Assembly (NCBI RefSeq): GCF_003859795.1
Contig: NZ_RQYI01000019.1
Coordinates: 1-43,797, forward strand
From: Alloprevotella sp. OH1205_COT-284
GTDB taxonomy: Bacteria > Bacteroidota > Bacteroidia > Bacteroidales > Bacteroidaceae
Direction of reading: 5' to 3'
DNA length: 43,797 nt
A program made the translations under genes and the position numbers. Below, piece after piece: positions 24,442-32,234 of this stretch. Every line of letters begins with the position of its first letter. Position 1 is the first letter of the stretch. The notes beneath the pieces were generated by a model, which was not told the DNA's origin, ran no database searches, and saw nothing but the letters and a program-made list of their open reading frames with translations.

Positions 24442-24882
24442 CTATTCGGCGGCCAGCTTTTTCCAAAATTCGTCAAGATCTTCCGACAGCCCTTCCATCA
24501 ACTCCTGACTGATAATGATGTTGTTGTCGTCCACCAGATAAAGCTCGGCGACGGTTTCGTGGTCTTCGCCCGTGAGCACGAGCGAGAAAGGGCGGAGCAG
24601 ATTGATCGAATCGATCAGTTCTTTGTTGTTTTGAATGATCGATTGCAACAGCGGTTGTATTTTCTCGTAGAAATCCTCGTCGTTGTTGCCCATCCATTCT
24701 TCGACCACGCAGCGTGTGAGTTCCTGTTCGTCGTCATCGAAGATCAAGAGTTCTCCGCTGTCTTGTTTCACCTGCAAGTAGAGATCGGTGAGAATGGGGT
24801 CGTCGTCTTGCGTGGGACATTTGGCGGCCGCTTTGCGCAACGCGCGCTCAATTTGGTGAAAGGTTTGTTCCGAAGCGTTCAT
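24442..24882 (-). CDS. conserved acidic protein of unknown function
   Basis: A 146-residue, strongly acidic cytosolic protein without signal or membrane segments. It is predicted mainly helical with a central beta portion (GELLIFDDDEQELTRCVVEEW and FSLVLTGEDHETVAELYLVDDNNIII). I do not recognise a named family. It is the first gene of a likely leftward cluster with the reductase-like gene (119 bp downstream), folB and the dipeptidyl peptidase, and has a good promoter at 25010-25040. Confidence 0.75.
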   Translation of the reverse strand: MNASEQTFHQIERALRKAAAKCPTQDDDPILTDLYLQVKQDSGELLIFDDDEQELTRCVVEEWMGNNDEDFYEKIQPLLQSIIQNNKELIDSINLLRPFSLVLTGEDHETVAELYLVDDNNIIISQELMEGLSEDLDEFWKKLAAE

Positions 24883-25009
24883 AAGGCTGTCTGCAAAAAA
24901 ATAAACGTGATCGTTCGTAAGGCGAGGCGGACACGAGAAGAGGGGGGAGAGTTGGTGGCGGATAGCACCAAGCCTTCCCGCACGCCCGACAAATCATGCA
25001 AATGATAGG

Positions 25010-25040
25010 CAAAGTTAAGGGCTGTCGGGCGAAAAGCAAA
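25010..25040 (-). promoter_or_regulatory. leftward Bacteroidetes-type promoter
   Basis: On the minus strand TTTG (25037-25040), a 19-bp spacer, then TAACTTTG (25010-25017). It drives the acidic unknown gene starting at 24882, with a leader of about 120 nt. It is back to back with the rightward hexosaminidase promoter. Confidence 0.75.
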
Positions 25041-25047
25041 ATAAAAC

Positions 25048-25078
25048 TTGTTTTTTTTCGTCTTAGAGTGTAACTTTG
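25048..25078 (+). promoter_or_regulatory. Bacteroidetes-type promoter of the hexosaminidase gene
   Basis: TTG (25048-25050), a 20-bp spacer, TAACTTTG (25071-25078). The predicted start near 25084 gives a leader of about 20 nt before the ATG at 25103. The -33 boxes of the two divergent promoters are 7 bp apart. Confidence 0.78.
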
Positions 25079-25102
25079 CCGCAAAACCTTTAATCTTCTT
25101 CC

Positions 25103-27157
25103 ATGTTTATCGCTACTTTGCTCTTGGCCTTTTCCGCATTTTCGTCGGGCGATGTGCTTCCGGCTCCTTTTCGCATGGAGTTGGGAGAGAGCGGCAAGGC
25201 GTTTCGTGTTGCAGGAGCGCGCATCAAATGCGATGTTCCGCTTCATGCCGAAACTCATCGGTTGTTGCACCAAATGGTGGCTGTTTCAAAGCATGAACAA
25301 GGCACTTCCGGAGGCGTAATGGTCTTCACCGAACGCCCTTTGTTCGATGCTTCTTTTCGTTCGTTTGAGGCCTACGAGTTGCACATCTCTCCCGACAGCC
25401 TCCACGTTGTTGCCGCCACCCCCACGGGCTTCTTGCGTGCAACACAGACTTTGGTGCAGATGTGCGACAAGAAAGGGCGTGTTCCCTGCGGCCGCATTGC
25501 CGACGCACCGGCTTATGAATGGCGGGGGCTGATGATCGATGTGAGCCGCCACTTCTTCCCCGTCGAGTTCTTGAAGAAACAAATCGACATCATGGCCGCT
25601 CATAAGCTCAATCGGTTGCATTTGCATCTTACCGATGCCGCCGGCTGGCGAATGGAGATCAAACGCTATCCGCGTCTTACCACCTTGGCGGCATGGCGCG
25701 ATGCGGCATTGTGGAAAGACTGGTGGCACGGCACGCGAAAATATGCGGAGCAGGGCACGCCTCAGGCTTATGGCGGATATTACACGCAGCGGGAATTGCG
25801 AGAACTGGTGGCCTATGCCTCAGAGCGTGGCATCGACATCGTGCCCGAAATCGAAATGCCGGCGCATTCCGAAGAGGTGCTGGCGGCCTATCCCGAACTC
25901 TCGTGTACGAGTGCTTCGTCTTGTCCGTCAGACTTCTGTGCCGGCAACGAGGCGGTCTATGATTTTCTGCAAAACGTGCTCGACGAGGTGATGGACGTGT
26001 TTCCCTCTCGCTACATACACCTCGGCGGCGATGAAGCGGGGAAAGAGAGTTGGAAAACCTGTTTGCGCTGTCGTCGCACGATGATTGAAAACGATATGAC
26101 CGCCCCCGACAGTATGCCCGACCCCTCGGCCTTGGAGCGTTTGCAAGCCCATTTTATGCGACGGATGGGGCGCTACCTTTCGGCGCACGGCCGTCGAATG
26201 ATCGGGTGGGACGAGGTGATAGACGCCACTTTGCCCGAAGACGCGGCGGTCATGGTGTGGCGCGACCTCCGACATGCCCGCCGCGCCGCCGCGCTGGGGC
26301 GTGAAGTCATTCTTTCGCCCGCTGCCTATTGCTACCTCGATGCCTATCAGGACGCTCCCCCCTCGCAGCCCGAAGCCATCGGGGGATATTTGCCTTTCGA
26401 GCAAGTGGCCGCTTTCTCTCCCGAAACTTTTGCGGATGAGGCGCACCGCCGACGGATCAAAGGAGTGCAGGGCAATCTTTGGACGGAATACGTTTCCACG
26501 CCCGACCACGCCGAATACATGCTTTATCCCCGTATGCTTGCCTTGGCCGAAATAGGGTGGAGCGGTGCGTCGCGCCGTTCGGCGTCCGACTTGCGTCGTG
26601 CCGTCATCAATCGCGTCGCGCAGTTGCGTGAGAACGGCGTGCGTGCCTTTGATCTGCGCACCGCCGTGGGGCAACGTGCTCTCTCTCACCCTCTCTCCCA
26701 TAAAGCTCTGGGTGCAACGGTGGTTTATCATCGCCCTTTCTCCGCCTCTTATGCCGCCTCCGGAGTTGCCGCTTTGACCGACGGACGTTGCGGCGGTTGG
26801 AGCTATCACGACGGAGCTTGGCAGGGATTTCTTGCCGATGCGCAAGCGTCGTGTCCCTCGCTCGACGTCACCCTCGACCTCGGAGCCGAACGCCGCATTT
26901 CGTGGGTGGGTGCCGACTTCATGCAGGTGTGCAATCCCGAAATATTCTATCCCTCCGCGTTTCGTGTGAGCGTTTCTCGCGACGGACAAAACTACACGCT
27001 TTTGGGAGAACAGTCCGTTCCCTCTCAAAAGACAATCCTCCCCGACATACGCACCTTTTTCATAAAACGAAAGGCTCGTGCCCGTTACATTCGTGTTCAA
27101 GCCTCGCCGTCGGCATTCGGCGGTTGGCTGTTTACCGATGAAATAATCGTAAAATGA
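25103..27157 (+). CDS. exported beta-N-acetylhexosaminidase, GH20
   Basis: A 684-residue exported glycosidase with a short signal sequence (about 1-15), a GH20b N-terminal domain (about 18-135), a GH20 catalytic barrel (about 138-490) and a C-terminal F5/8-type carbohydrate-binding domain (about 555-684). The catalytic pair D310-E311 lies in HLGGDEAGK, where the aspartate positions the substrate acetamido group and the glutamate is the acid/base. Other family marks are RGLMIDVSRHFFPVEFLK, HLHLTDAAGWR and EIEMPAHS. It trims terminal GlcNAc or GalNAc from host or dietary glycans. Its stop overlaps the coaX start by four bases (ATGA). Confidence 0.95.
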   Translation: MFIATLLLAFSAFSSGDVLPAPFRMELGESGKAFRVAGARIKCDVPLHAETHRLLHQMVAVSKHEQGTSGGVMVFTERPLFDASFRSFEAYELHISPDSLHVVAATPTGFLRATQTLVQMCDKKGRVPCGRIADAPAYEWRGLMIDVSRHFFPVEFLKKQIDIMAAHKLNRLHLHLTDAAGWRMEIKRYPRLTTLAAWRDAALWKDWWHGTRKYAEQGTPQAYGGYYTQRELRELVAYASERGIDIVPEIEMPAHSEEVLAAYPELSCTSASSCPSDFCAGNEAVYDFLQNVLDEVMDVFPSRYIHLGGDEAGKESWKTCLRCRRTMIENDMTAPDSMPDPSALERLQAHFMRRMGRYLSAHGRRMIGWDEVIDATLPEDAAVMVWRDLRHARRAAALGREVILSPAAYCYLDAYQDAPPSQPEAIGGYLPFEQVAAFSPETFADEAHRRRIKGVQGNLWTEYVSTPDHAEYMLYPRMLALAEIGWSGASRRSASDLRRAVINRVAQLRENGVRAFDLRTAVGQRALSHPLSHKALGATVVYHRPFSASYAASGVAALTDGRCGGWSYHDGAWQGFLADAQASCPSLDVTLDLGAERRISWVGADFMQVCNPEIFYPSAFRVSVSRDGQNYTLLGEQSVPSQKTILPDIRTFFIKRKARARYIRVQASPSAFGGWLFTDEIIVK

Positions 27158-27873
27158 TTCTGACTCTCGATATTGGCAACACACGTTCAAAATTCGCCCT
27201 CTTCGACGGCTCCGACATTGTGTGTCATCTCCCCGTTTCCCACGAACGCACGCTTTCGACGCTGTCCGACTTTTTTTCTCGTCATCGTACCATTTCTGCC
27301 GTTCATTGGTGTAGCGTCGGCGTGGAAATCGAGGGGTTCGAATCGGCCTTGGCCGCCATGTCTGTGCCGGTTCGCCGCTTGCTGCCCGCTTCTCCTCCGT
27401 CGGGCATCACGGTGGCTTATCTCACGCCCGACACTCTCGGTGCCGATCGTCTTGCCGCCGTGCTCGGTGCTCGCTCGCTTTGTCCCGATCGTCATTTGCT
27501 CGTGATCGATGCCGGAACGTGCATCACGTTCGACCTCTTGTTGGCCGATGGTCGATATATGGGCGGAAACATCAGTCCCGGTCTGGCGATGAGGCTCGAA
27601 GCCATGCATCGTCTGACGGCGCGTTTGCCCTTGGTCAATGCCGACGGCGAAACCCCTCTCATGGGGCAAACCACCGAGACGGCTTTGCGTAGCGGAGCCA
27701 CTCTCGGCATTGTCTACGAAATCGAAGGCTACATCCGTAGACTCCAAGCGGAATACGGAGATATTTGCGTTTTTTTAACGGGAGGAAATCGTTTTGATTT
27801 TCGTATCTCATCAGAAAGTTGCATCTTTGCAGACGATTTTTTGGTGCTTCGAGGGCTGGCCGCTCTCGGTTGA
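27154..27873 (+). CDS. coaX: type III pantothenate kinase
   Basis: A 239-residue CoaX, which phosphorylates pantothenate in the first committed step of coenzyme A synthesis. The ASKHA-fold signatures are present: DIGNT with D6, TLGADRLAA (D99), VIDAGTCITFD (D119, the likely catalytic base) and GGNISPG. Type III enzymes are not feedback-inhibited by CoA, as known for the family. Translation is probably coupled to the hexosaminidase gene through the four-base overlap. An outer membrane protein gene follows after 21 bp, the usual order in Bacteroidales. Confidence 0.95.
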   Translation: MILTLDIGNTRSKFALFDGSDIVCHLPVSHERTLSTLSDFFSRHRTISAVHWCSVGVEIEGFESALAAMSVPVRRLLPASPPSGITVAYLTPDTLGADRLAAVLGARSLCPDRHLLVIDAGTCITFDLLLADGRYMGGNISPGLAMRLEAMHRLTARLPLVNADGETPLMGQTTETALRSGATLGIVYEIEGYIRRLQAEYGDICVFLTGGNRFDFRISSESCIFADDFLVLRGLAALG

Positions 27874-27894
27874 GCACTTCAAACCGAACGTTTC

Positions 27895-29214
27895 ATGAAG
27901 AAGACATTTCTCCTCGCCGCAATGGCCGTATCCTCCCTCGTAGCCACCGCGCAAGAAAGTGCCGTGTCCTCGGCCTACTCGCGCTATGGCGTCGGCCTGT
28001 TGGACAATCGTGCATCGGGTTTCAGCAAAGGCATGGCCGGCACTGCCGTCGGCATGTATGACGGTCGCGTGCTCAATGTCGGAAATCCGGCCTCCTATGC
28101 CCGTATCGATTCTCTTTCGTTTTTGTTCGACGTCGGAATGTCTTTGCAAAGCGCCAATCTCAGTGCCAATGGCGTGAAAGCCAATGCCCACTCCGCCCGA
28201 TTCGACCATTTGTCCGTGGGGTTTCGTCTGAAACGCAATTTGGGCGTCAGTTTTGGTGTGCAGCCATATAGCAACGTCGGCTACGAAATCACCGCTCAGG
28301 GTGCTCCCATTCCCAACGGAGCTTCGGAAGTCGTCACTCCCACCACCACCTATCTTGGCGACGGCGGCTTATATTTGCTCCATGGCGGTGTGGGCTATGC
28401 GCCCCTCGACGCACTCTCGTTGGGAGCGAATGTCAGCTATTTGTGGGGAACGCTCAATCATTCGGCCACCACATCTTACGATCATCCGTCGATACACAGC
28501 CTGCGTCGTGCCTACGATGCCGAAGTGCGCTCTTACGCACTCGACCTCGGCGCGCAATACACCCAACGCCTCGGTCGCAAACATCGCTTCGTGCTCGGAG
28601 CCACCTACGGATACGGCCATCAGCTCAACGGCACATCAAACTTCTACAACCAGCGACTGGACAAACGTTCCGTATCGGCCGCCGACACCCTGTCCGTACG
28701 CAATGCCTACGGCCTTCCCCACAGCTTTGCGGTCGGCTTGACTTGGCAGTGGCAAAACAGTCTTCGTGTCGGTCTCGACTACACCCGCCTCCAATGGGGC
28801 GAGGTCACCTCTCCCATGTTGAAGACGGCTGCCGACGGCACCTTGTCGTATGTCAAAGAGAAAGGAGCCTACACCGATCAAAACAAAATCGCTTTGGGGG
28901 CAGAATACATTCGCGACCCCAACGGCTTCACTTGGAGCAGTCGTGTGCGCTACCGCATGGGGGTGAGCTATGCCTCTCCCTATGCCCTCATTGACGGGCG
29001 AAAAGGGCCGCAAGTCTATACCGCCGCCCTCGGAGTCGCGCTCCCCATTATCACCGCCCACAACGCTCGTGACAATTACAGCTATCTCAATCTTTCCGCG
29101 CAATACGAGCACGTCAAACCTCAAATGCCGGGGCAGATCACCGAACGCTACTTCCGCCTTTCCATCGGCCTCTCGTTCAATCAAAGGTGGTTCACCAAGT
29201 GGAAAGTCGATTGA
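27895..29214 (+). CDS. outer membrane beta-barrel protein
   Basis: A 439-residue protein with a signal peptide (about 1-19, cleaved near ATAQ). The alternating polar/aromatic strand pattern and a C-terminal segment rich in aromatic strands (YFRLSIGLSFNQRWF) mark an outer membrane barrel. The N-terminal SAYSRYGVGLLDNRASGFSKGMAGTAVGMYDG and NVGNPASYARIDSLSF resemble FadL-like/PorV-like hatch regions of Bacteroidota. The position between coaX and lptC is widely conserved in the order, which hints at an envelope role, but the transported substrate is unknown. Confidence 0.82.
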   Translation: MKKTFLLAAMAVSSLVATAQESAVSSAYSRYGVGLLDNRASGFSKGMAGTAVGMYDGRVLNVGNPASYARIDSLSFLFDVGMSLQSANLSANGVKANAHSARFDHLSVGFRLKRNLGVSFGVQPYSNVGYEITAQGAPIPNGASEVVTPTTTYLGDGGLYLLHGGVGYAPLDALSLGANVSYLWGTLNHSATTSYDHPSIHSLRRAYDAEVRSYALDLGAQYTQRLGRKHRFVLGATYGYGHQLNGTSNFYNQRLDKRSVSAADTLSVRNAYGLPHSFAVGLTWQWQNSLRVGLDYTRLQWGEVTSPMLKTAADGTLSYVKEKGAYTDQNKIALGAEYIRDPNGFTWSSRVRYRMGVSYASPYALIDGRKGPQVYTAALGVALPIITAHNARDNYSYLNLSAQYEHVKPQMPGQITERYFRLSIGLSFNQRWFTKWKVD

Positions 29215-29259
29215 CCCCTGCCTCCTCTTCGGCAGACGATTGTGCTGCAACAAACCGAA

Positions 29260-29312
29260 CAAAATCACGAAAACCACGGATCGTTGTCGATCTTGTGTCT
29301 TTCGTGATTTTG
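29260..29312. repeat. perfect inverted repeat between the outer membrane protein gene and lptC
   Basis: Arms CAAAATCACGAAA (29260-29272) and TTTCGTGATTTTG (29300-29312) form a perfect 13-bp stem. Inside it is a second potential helix GATCG/CGATC. It lies 46 bp past the outer membrane protein stop. There is no clear T tract beyond it, so it may be an intrinsic terminator of weak form or an mRNA stability hairpin that separates lptC expression from the upstream genes. Confidence 0.7.
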
Positions 29313-29404
29313 TCCATAGATTTGCCCCTGTGGCGGTGTGTCTTTCCTTCCTCGTCGTTCATCTGTCCGTTTTCCTCTCTTTCTTCTGTTATTTCCTAAT
29401 CCCT

Positions 29405-30016
29405 ATGCGCCAGCTTCTTCACAGCTTTCTCCTTGTTTGTCTTGTCGGTTTCGGAGCGGCTTGCAGCAACGACGCTCCCCCTCAGGGTGCCGCCGTTCGC
29501 AATCGCGATTCCCTCCCGGTCATGGTGACCTACGGCGTTTCCAAACTCATCAGCGATTCGGGGGTGACTCGTTACAAAATCATCTCCGAGGAGTGGCGTG
29601 TGTTCGACCGCACCCGTCCGCAACGTCAGGAGTTTGTGAAGGGAGTGTTTTTGGAGCGATACGACGACAAGTTCAACGTCAATCTTTTCATCACCGCCGA
29701 CACCGCCTATTGGTACGACCAAAACCTTTGGGAGTTGCGCGGACGCGTTCGTGTGCGCAACGAGGAAAACGGCACTCTCTATCGCAGCGAACAACTCTAT
29801 TGGGACATGGGAAGGCATGAATTCTATTCCAACGTATATATGCGCATCGTCACTCCCGATCGCGACATACAGGGAGATCGTTTTCGTTCCGACGAACAAA
29901 TGACGCGCTACGAAGTTTCTCGCTCTCGCGGCTTTCTGCCCGTACCCAAAGGCATGGGCGACAGCCCCTCTTCCGCCGTTTCCGCAGCCGGGTCTGCCGA
30001 CAGTTTGGGAGGCTGA
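29405..30016 (+). CDS. lptC: LPS export protein LptC
   Basis: A 203-residue lipoprotein-type LptC of the LPS transport bridge. It has a signal with lipobox C20 (GFGAAC) and a beta-jellyroll with repeated paired strands (GVSKLISDSGVTRYKIISEEWRVFDRT, FVKGVFLERYDDKFNVNLFITADTAYWYDQNLWELRGRV, GDRFRSDEQMTRYEV), the organisation expected of LptC/OstA-fold proteins. It would pass lipopolysaccharide from LptBFG to LptA. A Ser/Ala-rich tail follows the fold. The start was placed at MRQLLHSFLL. The coaX-OMP-lptC order supports the call. Confidence 0.88.
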   Translation: MRQLLHSFLLVCLVGFGAACSNDAPPQGAAVRNRDSLPVMVTYGVSKLISDSGVTRYKIISEEWRVFDRTRPQRQEFVKGVFLERYDDKFNVNLFITADTAYWYDQNLWELRGRVRVRNEENGTLYRSEQLYWDMGRHEFYSNVYMRIVTPDRDIQGDRFRSDEQMTRYEVSRSRGFLPVPKGMGDSPSSAVSAAGSADSLGG

Positions 30017-30111
30017 GGCCGTCTGTTGCAAACGACGACGGCGCATTTTGTGTCGTGTCGGTCAAGGCGGTGTTCTGTCCGATCGTAGAGCGACCGTACA
30101 ACGACAAACAG

Positions 30112-30165
30112 CGATCGATCCGTTTCTCGCCGAGGGCGAACAGACGGATCGATCGTTTCTTTTTT
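30112..30165 (+). terminator. terminator of lptC
   Basis: Arms CGATCGATCCGT (30112-30123) and ACGGATCGATCG (30144-30155) pair perfectly over 12 bp, with an inner TCGCC/GGCGA helix, followed by TTTCTTTTTT. Confidence 0.88.
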
Positions 30166-30190
30166 GAGCGGCAGGCGGTGCGCTTGTCGG

Positions 30191-30910
30191 TCAGTCGCGC
30201 GTTTTGATTTTCAACTCTTTCAGTCTTTGTTTCGTCGCACTGTCCACGCGAAGAGATTCGCAGATTTTCCGAATGGCTTTGTTGTGTGTCCATTTCGGGA
30301 GGCGCATGTCCTGCAAGACGGAAAGAGTGGCTTCGGGCTGTTTGATGAAACACTCGGCCACCGCCCATGCCACTGCCATTTGGGCGTAGTATCCCTCGTG
30401 TCGAATGGCCGTGTAGTCATCGAGGAGCGACAAAATATGTTGTTCGTCGATGAAATGTTTCATCGACATCACCACGCCGAAGCGCACTTCATATTCGGCA
30501 TCGCTTCTCATTCGTTCGCGGAGGTAGCTCCACAAGCGGTCTGCGTGGCGTTTGGCAAAGGTGTGGTTGCCCGAAAAGGAAAACACGTCGCACACCGACC
30601 ATGAGTTGATCACCGCTACGAAGCGCGAAACGCGATGCAGATATTCCTCAATGTCTGTCACGGGAATGAAACCCAACACCAAGCCGTGGAGCATGCGTTC
30701 TTCCATGTAGTGTGTGCCCGGAGCGGCGAGATATTCCTGCCATGTTCGGCTTTTGACGATGCGCCGTGCCAAATCGCGCACATCGGGCACGCGCAACCCC
30801 AACATGTTTTCCACGTCGGGGTGTAGCGACTGTGCAAACGAAGGGTTTGCTCCGGGGAGCAGGGCGAGCAGGTGTTGTTCTATGGTGAGTTGATCGAGCA
30901 GATAGGCCAT
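30191..30910 (-). CDS. AlkD-like DNA alkylation repair protein
   Basis: A 239-residue all-helical HEAT-like repeat protein of the DNA alkylation repair (AlkC/AlkD) superfamily. Typical stretches are LGLRVPDVRDLARRI, INSWSVCDVFSFSGNHTFAKR, EYEVRFGVVMSMKHFID and YYAQMAVAWAVAECFIKQP. AlkD glycosylases excise positively charged alkylated bases, but many Bacteroidota paralogues are untested. The Met of MAYLLDQLTIEQHL is chosen. The reading frame continues upstream to 31402 through the repeat element, but that part has no family similarity and lies beyond the promoter at 30968-30998. Confidence 0.87.
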   Translation of the reverse strand: MAYLLDQLTIEQHLLALLPGANPSFAQSLHPDVENMLGLRVPDVRDLARRIVKSRTWQEYLAAPGTHYMEERMLHGLVLGFIPVTDIEEYLHRVSRFVAVINSWSVCDVFSFSGNHTFAKRHADRLWSYLRERMRSDAEYEVRFGVVMSMKHFIDEQHILSLLDDYTAIRHEGYYAQMAVAWAVAECFIKQPEATLSVLQDMRLPKWTHNKAIRKICESLRVDSATKQRLKELKIKTRD

Positions 30911-30967
30911 GGTGCGATGATTGTAAAACTGCCGGTGAAGGGCTGGGCGACTTGAAACTTTCGGCTT

Positions 30968-30998
30968 CAAAGATACGAAATGTTGCAGAATGAGCAAA
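30968..30998 (-). promoter_or_regulatory. leftward Bacteroidetes-type promoter of the AlkD-like gene
   Basis: On the minus strand TTTG (30995-30998), a 19-bp spacer and TATCTTTG (30968-30975), 57 bp before the start codon at 30910. It fixes the start choice for the gene. Confidence 0.75.
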
Positions 30999-31167
30999 AA
31001 CATTTCTCGCCATACGCCCATTGCCCGAATGGGGAGCTTCGTGCAAGCCGTCGGCAAGTGTGGCGTTGTACACGCCGAGGGAAGACCGCGGCGGAAGCGG
31101 GCGCACAACTCTCTTTCCGCCCAATCCTCTCCGAAACGTCTTCCGAAAGCCTTGCGCGTGGCAAAAT

Positions 31168-31553
31168 ATCCCCTGTTTTTTTGTTTTTGCCGTTTTGCTT
31201 CCGCTAAAACGATTATCTCTCTGACTTTTAGCGCGTTTCTTGCGAAGGCAAGTGAAGGCAAACGATTTTTTAGGATTTTCAACGTGTTGGAAATCAGCTT
31301 GTTTTGGTGAAGGCAAAAATCCCTTCTCCTTTCACTTACTTCCGCTAAACAGCGCGTGAAAACCGCAATGTTCGAGGTTGTGAAAGGAGAAAATCGATGC
31401 AACCCGTTGTTTGTCAGGTTGTTGAAAAACTCGTTTCCGTTTTGCCTTCACTTGCCTTCGCATGGAATGGTTTGATAATCATTTGATTATGTCGTTTTGC
31501 GAAGGCAGTGAAAGCAAAAAACAATTACAAGGGAACGCGCGCGTGCGCGCGAG
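31168..31553 (+). repeat. palindromic intergenic element, copy C (about 386 bp)
   Basis: Third copy, same orientation. R1 GTTTTGCTTCCGCTAAAACG (about 31192-31211), F1 GCGAAGGCAAGTGAAGGCAA (31242-31261), F2 GGTGAAGGCAAAA (about 31306-31318), R2 CCTTTCACTTACTTCCGCTA (about 31328-31347), F3 GTTGTGAAAGGAGAAAATCG (about 31377-31396), R3 TTTGCCTTCACTTGCCTTCG (31441-31460), F4 GCGAAGGCAGTGAAAGCAAA (about 31499-31518), and the tail ACGCGCGCGTGCGCGCGAG (31535-31553). The first 43 or so bases match copy A almost perfectly, with one inserted base. In F3 and R2 base changes occur on both arms (GTGAAAGGAG opposite CTCCTTTCAC), which preserves complementarity and suggests selection on the fold or a copying process. 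Confidence 0.85.
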
Positions 31554-32030
31554 GGAAAAGGCTTTTGTCGCATCGGCAAGCTCCGAAAGTGGCATTTCCT
31601 CCAAGGTGGAAATTTTTAGCTCAGAGCTAAAAATTTTTTTCTCCAAGGTAGAGTGCTCCGGATGCTCTCGACCGAAAAAAAACGATGTGCCGTCATCGGC
31701 AACGAGTGCTTCCCGATGAGGGGAAAGCTTCGGCAAAATTGCCGGCAGCGGTTTTTCCGAATGAAGGAGAGTGGGGAAAAAGGCAGGCCGCACGGAGAAA
31801 CCGCCGGTGGTGCGGCATGGCTGAGGGCATGGCAGAAAGGAAAGCATGCCGCCCTTTCCGATAAATTAAATGTATTTTCTGTAAAGAGGCACTATGGAGA
31901 GTGGAGTTATCAAAAAACGTAATTTAATATGTGAATAATTTGTTTTTTTAGATTTTATGAGGTCGAAATGAACGAAAAAGCCCATATTTGCATCATCATA
32001 TTTTTCAAAGATCCAAATAATTAAAGAATT
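31554..32030. other. noncoding stretch with a perfect AT-rich palindrome
   Basis: AAATTTTTAGCTC (31610-31622) and GAGCTAAAAATTT (31624-31636) form a perfect palindrome around one base, followed by a T run. It is flanked by near-identical CTCCAAGGT copies (31599-31607 region and 31642-31650 region). Further right, AT content rises. A CATATTTG at 31983-31990 is a near-match -7 box for the winged-helix gene. I see no gene. Confidence 0.5.
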
Positions 32031-32234
32031 ATGCTTACAATCAAAGCCGGAGAAGTGGCCGGAAAAATCTGGCACGCCCTCAACGAAAACGGAACCCTTA
32101 CGGGAAAAGACTTGAAAAAGGCTTGCGGAAAACTGACCGACAAGGAGTTGTACTTAGGTTTGGGCTGGTTGCTGCGCGAAGAGAAAATCGAAACCGTGGA
32201 AGTCGAAAAAGACATCACGGTAAGGTTGAAATAA
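32031..32234 (+). CDS. small winged-helix protein (DUF2582-like)
   Basis: A 67-residue protein consisting of one winged helix: three helices (KAGEVAGKIWHALNEN, TGKDLKKACGK, DKELYLGLGWLLREEK) and a two-stranded wing (IETVEVEKDITVRLK). The sequence pattern matches the DUF2582 family common in Bacteroidota. DNA binding is expected from the fold but the positive recognition helix is modest and no target is known. It precedes the metal permease gene, with its own hairpin in between, so regulation of that neighbour is only a guess. Confidence 0.85.
   Translation: MLTIKAGEVAGKIWHALNENGTLTGKDLKKACGKLTDKELYLGLGWLLREEKIETVEVEKDITVRLK

Noticed and set aside
25928-27190. 420-codon leftward frame over the hexosaminidase
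   Set aside because: Antisense to GH20 and F5/8 domains that are clearly real.
30911-31402. N-terminal extension of the AlkD-like gene to a 403-residue protein
   Set aside because: The added part reads through repeat copy C and across a consensus promoter, and has no family similarity.
9866-31553. Repeat element as an insertion sequence with its own transposase
   Set aside because: At about 386 bp it has no room for a transposase and no transposase fragment was recognised; a nonautonomous element remains possible.
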